Part shown: piece after piece, positions 59,829-64,000 of the stretch
Numbering within the stretch: the stretch's first letter is position 1
Layout of the letters: the number at the start of each line of letters is the position of its first letter
DNA from: SKLM01 sp964514285
GTDB lineage: Bacteria; Chloroflexota; Anaerolineae; B4-G1
Assembly: GCA_964514285.1 (NCBI GenBank)
Contig: CAZEQC010000002.1
Coordinates: forward strand, 1 to 64,000
Direction of reading: 5' to 3'
DNA: 64,000 nucleotides
The notes under the pieces: generated by a model
The model's input: only the letters and a program-made list of their open reading frames with translations
Database searches by the model: none
Told to the model about the DNA's origin: nothing
Translations under genes and position numbers: made by a program

Positions 59829-60931
59829 GATTCCCCCCCCTCGCCGGCGTAATAAGCCGCCGCCAAGCTCTCATTGACAATCTCGCCATCCCGCATCACA
59901 ATGCCAGGGATGAGGCTCGGCATCTCCTTGACGGCCTGCTGCAGACCACCCTTGGCGATGCGACGGATGTAGGGCCAGATAGCGTTGTTGAACGCGTGGG
60001 TCGCTGTGCGCGGGACAGCGCCCGGCACATTGGGAACACAGAAGTGAACGACACCCTCCTCGGTGTAGACAGGATCGCGGAGCGTGGTGGGACGACTCGT
60101 CTCCACACATCCACCCTGATCGATGCTGAAGTCCAGGATGACAGCGCCTTTCTTCATAGATTGCACCATATCTCGGGTGACGACGACAGGCGCCCGAACG
60201 CCCGGCACGAGGATCGCTCCGACGAGAACCTCAACGAAGCGAGCTACACGCGCAATATTGAACGGGTAGGAGACCATCGTCGTAACACATCCATCGAACT
60301 GCTCGTCGATATCACGGAGCTTCTCTTGATCCCGATCCAGCACGTGGACCCGAGCGCCGAGTCCTAAGAAGGTACGAGTTGCATTGGTGCCCAGCACTCC
60401 GGCCCCCAAGATGGCAACGCTGGCAGCCGGTATACCGGGTACGCCGCTGAGGAGCACGCCACGACCCCCGTAGCTATTCTGTAGGAAAGTGGCCGCCAGC
60501 TGGGGTGCCATCCGCCCAGCCACTTCGCTCATTGTGCGGAGCACCGGGAGCGTCTTATCCTCCTCCTCAATGGTCTCATAGGCAATAGCCGTAATCTTCT
60601 GCTCCAGCATAGCCTCGACCTTATCGCGCCGAGCAGCGGCCAAGTGCAAGAACCCGGCGATGATCTGGCCCTCACGGAACCAATCCAGCTCTTCATCGGT
60701 AGGGCGCACTGCCTTGAGCACCAGATCAGAGCGACCGTAAACCTCCTCGCCGGAGTATACGATGTGTCCGCCAACCCGTTCGTAATGATAGTCTGTGAAA
60801 CCGGCTGCTAGCCCAGCCTCCGTCTCGACGTAACAGATATGTCCAGCACGGGTCAACAGATCCACCCCGTAGGGGGTCAACCCCACCCGCTGCTCCAGGT
60901 CTCTTCGCTCCTTAGGGATACCGATGTTCAT
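59825..60931 (-). CDS. ald: Alanine dehydrogenase
   Basis: 368 residues, ATG start behind GAGGAAAA. MNIGIPKERRDLEQRVGLTP is split by GIPKE, the first family motif. The active-site His is in AGFLHLAAA, the NAD loop is VAILGAGVLGTNA (about 174-186), and GGCVETSRPTTLRDPVY and PNVPGAVPRTATHAFNNA are near the end. It interconverts alanine with pyruvate plus ammonia. The usual VKVKEP motif reads LKAVRPTDEE, a mild deviation that leaves room for a related amino-acid substrate. It is first in the operon with a near-perfect promoter at 61008-61036. Confidence 0.88.
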   Translation of the reverse strand: MNIGIPKERRDLEQRVGLTPYGVDLLTRAGHICYVETEAGLAAGFTDYHYERVGGHIVYSGEEVYGRSDLVLKAVRPTDEELDWFREGQIIAGFLHLAAARRDKVEAMLEQKITAIAYETIEEEDKTLPVLRTMSEVAGRMAPQLAATFLQNSYGGRGVLLSGVPGIPAASVAILGAGVLGTNATRTFLGLGARVHVLDRDQEKLRDIDEQFDGCVTTMVSYPFNIARVARFVEVLVGAILVPGVRAPVVVTRDMVQSMKKGAVILDFSIDQGGCVETSRPTTLRDPVYTEEGVVHFCVPNVPGAVPRTATHAFNNAIWPYIRRIAKGGLQQAVKEMPSLIPGIVMRDGEIVNESLAAAYYAGEGGES

Positions 60932-61007
60932 ATCACTTTTCCTCCTGTCAGCTCACGATTCAACAGCGCAGCTTCTACAAGGGGTAGCACATTTAGCAGA
61001 CGTCTGG

Positions 61008-61036
61008 AGTATATCACTTCTACGATTAATGGTCAA
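61008..61036 (-). promoter_or_regulatory. Promoter of the ald operon
   Basis: On the minus strand TTGACC (5/6), 17 bases, TGATATACT (extended -10, 5/6). It lies 77 bases before the ald start. Confidence 0.75.
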
Positions 61037-61088
61037 TCCTCCCTTCTAGACAAAGATATGGGAGCCCGTCGCGAGGTTTCAAGAGACC

Positions 61089-61117
61089 TTGCGCCGAGCG
61101 GACAATCAGGGTATAGT
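61089..61117 (+). promoter_or_regulatory. Promoter of the desulforedoxin-like gene
   Basis: TTGCGC (3/6), 17 bases, TATAGT (5/6). The leader is about 60 bases. It is divergent to the ald promoter with about 50 bases between the two -35 elements. Confidence 0.5.
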
Positions 61118-61184
61118 AGGCCAAGCTTGCACTGGCTACTAAGATAGCGTGGTACGCTCACAATCTGTCCAAGGAGAGGTCGAT

Positions 61185-61358
61185 ATGACGAACTGTCACG
61201 AGATGAAGAGGGGCCAAGTCTACGTCTGTGAAGGCTGCGGGCTTGAGCTTAAGGTTATCAGCGAATGTGAGGAATGCGGCACAGACCCTGAGTCCTGTGA
61301 CTGCCCACCCTGCCAGTTCATCTGCTGCGGTGAGCCGTTGAAGCTTAAGGAAGCGTAG
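61185..61358 (+). CDS. Small desulforedoxin-like Cys-rich protein
   Basis: 57 residues from ATG 61185 with AAGGAGAGG upstream. GQVYVCEGCGLELKVI and FICCGEPLKL match the first and last parts of the desulforedoxin FeS4 domain (CxxC and CCGxP). Between them is an unusual insert with further Cys pairs (CEECGTDPESCDCPPC). The protein has ten Cys in 57 residues. It probably binds iron or zinc and may serve as an electron carrier or metal store. Its function is unproven. It ends at a strong terminator. Confidence 0.65.
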   Translation: MTNCHEMKRGQVYVCEGCGLELKVISECEECGTDPESCDCPPCQFICCGEPLKLKEA

Positions 61359-61375
61359 ACTAACCCACGAGAGCA

Positions 61376-61407
61376 AGAGGGGGCGATGCCATGGCATCGC
61401 CCCCTCT
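61376..61407. terminator. Bidirectional hairpin terminator, perfect 32-base palindrome
   Basis: AGAGGGGGCGATGCC pairs with GGCATCGCCCCCTCT, giving a perfect palindrome. It lies between the converging desulforedoxin-like gene and feoC, so it probably ends both. T runs are short on either side. Confidence 0.75.
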
Positions 61408-61429
61408 GACGTCTTGAGACTCTCCCTGA

Positions 61430-61696
61430 TTACGTCGATCTCTGCTCCTCCGCTAGGGTCCATATTCGCCCATTCCCCTCCTCTGGCGAACCCCTTCCGG
61501 CAGCGCACATATCTGACATAGGACACGTCGAACACTTTTCTGAGCACTGAGAAGCCACGTGCTTCACGTAGCCCATACGTGCCAAATCCTCCAGCATCGT
61601 CTCAACCAGCTCTGGAGTCGTACCAAGCTCCTGAGCCAGATCAACTATGCGGCGTGTTCCTCCCTCACGTAGGAGGTCCAGCAGCTCATTCAACAT
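61430..61696 (-). CDS. feoC: FeoC-like winged-helix regulator with Cys cluster
   Basis: 88 residues from ATG 61696, starting at the conserved LNELLDLLREGGTRRIVDLAQEL helix; AGGAGG lies 12 bases upstream, a little far. The winged helix is followed by QCSEKCSTCPMSDMC, a four-Cys site that in FeoC proteins binds an Fe-S cluster or metal. It may modulate FeoB activity or stability or act as a regulator. It overlaps the end of the yibE/F gene by 11 bases, so the three minus-strand genes form one operon with feoB first. Confidence 0.75.
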   Translation of the reverse strand: MLNELLDLLREGGTRRIVDLAQELGTTPELVETMLEDLARMGYVKHVASQCSEKCSTCPMSDMCAAGRGSPEEGNGRIWTLAEEQRST

Positions 61697-62882
61697 ACTC
61701 TCTATGATCCTCCTGGTCTTGGTCCTCCAGGGCATCGCGCCGAATGGTCCAATGAGCCAAGAGGCTAGCGATGAGCCCCGTGATCGGGACTGCCAGCACC
61801 AAACCGGCGCTGCCCACCAGGGTCCGAACGATCTCTTCGGCTATAGGTTCCCGATTGAGTCGACGAAGGAGAGGTTCTTGATAGATGGTAAAGGCTAACA
61901 TAAGAGGCATAGCCCCGCCTACATACGCCAGGAGCAACGTGTTGACCATAGCCGCAATGTGATCCGTCCCAATGTTGAGGCTGCTACGGAACAGATCGAG
62001 CCAACTCAGGGCGCGGTTGGCCTTGATCAACTCAAGGACTGCCGATGCCTGACCAACGCAGATGTCGTCCAACACGCCAAGAGAACCGATGATGATACCG
62101 CCCAGCACCAATCCGCGCAGGTCTATATCAGAGCCAAACTCGATTACCAGGAAGGCACTCTCCTCCACCCCCATGCCGGACAAGCGCGTCCATCCCACAA
62201 ACAGCCATGCCAGACCTCCGGTCAGCGCCAAGCTGACGACCATACCCGCGACCGCCGCGTGAGCTTTGACGTTCACACCATAGGTAAGGTATGTGGAGAC
62301 GGAAAGCATGACGATAGCCCCAACGATACTTACGCCCACAGGGTTCCTTCCAGCCATGATCTGAGGGAGGATAAAACCGAAAATCACGGCCAGGCTGACG
62401 AACGAGCCTCCAAGCGATCGCAAGCCTTTCCATCGCCCGACGACAATCACGAGCGCGATGAAGAGCGCAAAGACTGCAATGAGCGGGCCGAAGCGCATGA
62501 CGTCAGAGATATAGAAACGATCCTCCTCCGGACCGACCGCCCGCTCCAAGAAGACACGATCGCCCGGTTTGAAAAGCCGGTCCTGGCTGATGATGTTCGC
62601 CGTCCCCTCCTCGACGACGATCTCCCGACCAGCCATAGAACCTCCCTCAATACGGACCACCAATCGCTGGTAGGGGCGTGACGTGCCTTCATCCAGCTCG
62701 ATGACGCCCTCCTCCAAGACCTCCACGACACGGGCTGGCATAGTTTCCGTCTCACCAGGCTCAAGGGTGTCTTCCGAAGGCGTGGACGACTGCTCGACGC
62801 GAGGTCCAACCACTACGATAGCTGCAGCCAGCAGCACCAGGGCGGTCAAGCCGACGATAAGCAACCACTCTAGTTTACGCAC
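61686..62882 (-). CDS. YibE/F-like membrane protein
   Basis: 398 residues. One N-terminal helix (WLLIVGLTALVLLAAAIVVV), a soluble extracytoplasmic beta-domain (about 45-125: ARVVEVLEEGVIELDEG, KPGDRVFLERAVGPEEDRFYISD), then about seven helices carrying the YibE/F signature (LGVLDDICVGQASAVLELIKANR, FRSSLNIGTDHIAAMVNTLLLAYVGGAMPL). Function is unknown. YibE/F proteins are widespread in Firmicutes and Chloroflexota. Here the gene sits between feoB and feoC, an unusual position that links it to ferrous iron import or its energetics by context only. Confidence 0.85.
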   Translation of the reverse strand: MRKLEWLLIVGLTALVLLAAAIVVVGPRVEQSSTPSEDTLEPGETETMPARVVEVLEEGVIELDEGTSRPYQRLVVRIEGGSMAGREIVVEEGTANIISQDRLFKPGDRVFLERAVGPEEDRFYISDVMRFGPLIAVFALFIALVIVVGRWKGLRSLGGSFVSLAVIFGFILPQIMAGRNPVGVSIVGAIVMLSVSTYLTYGVNVKAHAAVAGMVVSLALTGGLAWLFVGWTRLSGMGVEESAFLVIEFGSDIDLRGLVLGGIIIGSLGVLDDICVGQASAVLELIKANRALSWLDLFRSSLNIGTDHIAAMVNTLLLAYVGGAMPLMLAFTIYQEPLLRRLNREPIAEEIVRTLVGSAGLVLAVPITGLIASLLAHWTIRRDALEDQDQEDHREYVE

Positions 62883-62905
62883 TTGATTCTCTACTCAGCC
62901 AGTGT

Positions 62906-64000
62906 CTACAAGCCCAGGAGGCGTGCAATCCAGTAGACCGCAGCTCCAGCTGTCAGCGAGACAATCAGGAGGAATGCCAGATCGAAGAGGGTCCACTTCC
63001 ACGAATCCGTCTCCTGCCGAATAACGGCAACCGTCGCCACGCACGGCACGAAGAGCATCTGCACGGTCAAGAAAGCCAACGCAGTCGAAGCTGGGAACGT
63101 CTTCGCCAGCTGCTGTGCCAGCCCCGTGTTCTCACCGGTGCCAAACAGGACGCCCAGCGTAGCAATGGAGTTCTCCTTGGCGATGAAACTCGCCAACAAG
63201 GCGACGGTCAGCCGCCAGTCGAGGCCCATCAGCCGGCCCACGGGCTCGAGAAGGTACCCAATGCGAGCAAGATAGCTCGTCTCAATCTCTCCAGCAGGCA
63301 ATGTCGAAAGCGCCCAGATGACCACGGAAACGCCCAGAATCAGCGTGCCGGCCTTACGCACAAAGGACAGACTGCGCTGCCAAACTCGCATACCGATGGT
63401 CCGCCAATTGGGTAAGTGATAGATTGGCAACTCCATAATGAACGCAGCCCGTTCACCATGGAAAATCGTCTTGTTGATAAGGACCCCGGAAAAGGCGAGC
63501 ACCATCAAAGCCAGGAGAATCATCCCCCAAGACACAAAAGTAGCTGCAGAGCCGAAGAAAGCCGGCGCCAAAAAAGCGATGACAGTCATTCGAGCCGTGC
63601 ACGGGACCAGGGGAGCCAGGAGGACGGTGAGTAGACGCGCCCGCTTCGACTCGATGACCCGAGTGCCCAGAACAGCAGGCACATTGCATCCGAATCCGAG
63701 GAAGAGAGGCAGGAAGGATTTCCCATGGAGGCCCATAAGGTGCATGAAGCGATCCATAACGTACGCAGCGCGGGCCAGATACCCCACGTCCTCCAAGACT
63801 CCCATCACAGCGAAGAAGATAATCAGGATGGGAAGGAAGGTGAGCATAGCGCCAACGCCACCAACAATCCCGTCGGCCACAAGATCGATGATCCAAGACG
63901 GTGCGCCAGTCAAGAGAAGACGAGTAAGACGCGCCAAGGAACCCACCACATACGTGTCCAGCAGTCCCTGAAGTGGCGCGCCCACTGTGTAGGTCAGCCC
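62906..64000 (-). CDS. feoB: Ferrous iron transporter FeoB, C-terminal membrane part (partial, 5' end outside window)
   Basis: The frame is open to the last base of the window; a GTG at 63985 is internal. The visible 364 residues are the permease part: two Gate domains (FLPILIIFFAVMGVLEDVGYLARAAYVMDRFMHLMGLHGKSFLPLFLGFGCNVPA is the family core, seen in pieces) and the FeoB C segment. GCNVPA and PCTARM carry the Cys residues of the proposed pore. IAKENSIATLG and the closing FAL region are also standard. The N-terminal G-protein domain lies beyond the window. It imports Fe2+. FeoA was not found here. Confidence 0.93.
   Translation of the reverse strand, partial: GLTYTVGAPLQGLLDTYVVGSLARLTRLLLTGAPSWIIDLVADGIVGGVGAMLTFLPILIIFFAVMGVLEDVGYLARAAYVMDRFMHLMGLHGKSFLPLFLGFGCNVPAVLGTRVIESKRARLLTVLLAPLVPCTARMTVIAFLAPAFFGSAATFVSWGMILLALMVLAFSGVLINKTIFHGERAAFIMELPIYHLPNWRTIGMRVWQRSLSFVRKAGTLILGVSVVIWALSTLPAGEIETSYLARIGYLLEPVGRLMGLDWRLTVALLASFIAKENSIATLGVLFGTGENTGLAQQLAKTFPASTALAFLTVQMLFVPCVATVAVIRQETDSWKWTLFDLAFLLIVSLTAGAAVYWIARLLGL

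Overview
The window (64 kb, about 58-60 % G+C by eye) looks like a chromosomal piece of a Chloroflexota bacterium, probably Anaerolineae-like or a related lineage. This is inferred from gene content, not from a phylogenetic marker. The clues are large GT-C glycosyltransferases with tandem C-terminal beta-domains, a secreted papain-family protease with a VYLPLLFRN-type linker, many GTG/TTG starts, A+G-rich ribosome sites, and sigma70-type promoters that are often extended -10 (TGnTATAAT). There is no phage, plasmid, insertion sequence or CRISPR array. Most genes are chromosomal metabolic or housekeeping genes.

Layout. 1-7.3 kb: a surface-glycan block of three consecutive GT-C type transferases (the first cut by the window edge) and an O-antigen ligase-like polymerase. 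7.5-16.3 kb: M50 protease, HD phosphohydrolase, a prephenate-dehydrogenase-like protein with altered motifs, GT4 glycosyltransferase, a polysaccharide-export ABC permease without its ATPase, priA, mtaB and a HIT protein. 16.5-26.7 kb: amino-acid oxidation and uptake, with a two-subunit FAD dehydrogenase of the sarcosine oxidase/proline dehydrogenase type, a complete Liv-type ABC importer (livF, binding protein, livH, livM, livG), a glycyl-radical-enzyme activase, and a glycyl radical enzyme that has lost its middle. 26.8-37.5 kb: slyD with a promoter-terminator leader, DUF3159 and EamA membrane proteins, class I aminotransferase, threonine dehydratase, a frameshifted oxidoreductase remnant, a ygbA-phosphoesterase operon, a class V aminotransferase, a sulfotransferase and a GT4. 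37.5-42.1 kb: two adjacent overlapping SF1 helicase-type genes. 42.1-47 kb: secreted C1 peptidase and a further GT39, divergently transcribed. 47.1-55.4 kb: gyrA, an AlbA_2/HATPase regulator-like protein, a DUF2079 protein bracketed by phased TATCCCAA repeats, acyl-CoA dehydrogenase, a small membrane protein and pyrophosphatase. 55.4-58.5 kb: tRNA-Cys, tRNA-Leu, rplI, a RodZ-like protein, rimO. 58.5-64 kb (mostly minus strand): ald and a CoA-transferase, a desulforedoxin-like mini-protein, and feoB-yibE/F-feoC (feoB cut by the window end).

How it works together: the Liv importer, the FAD dehydrogenases, the two aminotransferases, threonine dehydratase, alanine dehydrogenase, CoA-transferase and acyl-CoA dehydrogenase fit a heterotroph that takes up and ferments or oxidises amino acids. 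The GT-C/ligase/ABC permease/sulfotransferase genes fit a decorated cell surface. FeoB/FeoC, the desulforedoxin-like protein, YgbA and the radical enzymes fit an iron-demanding, at least partly anaerobic life.

The signals most worth a second look are: the internally deleted glycyl radical enzyme beside an intact activase; the strong promoter followed at once by a strong terminator ahead of slyD; the helically phased TATCCCAA repeats on both sides of the DUF2079 gene beside an AlbA_2-type protein; the helicase pair with one degenerate partner and an in-frame palindromic repeat in the other; and the TyrA-like protein lacking the usual catalytic motif residues.
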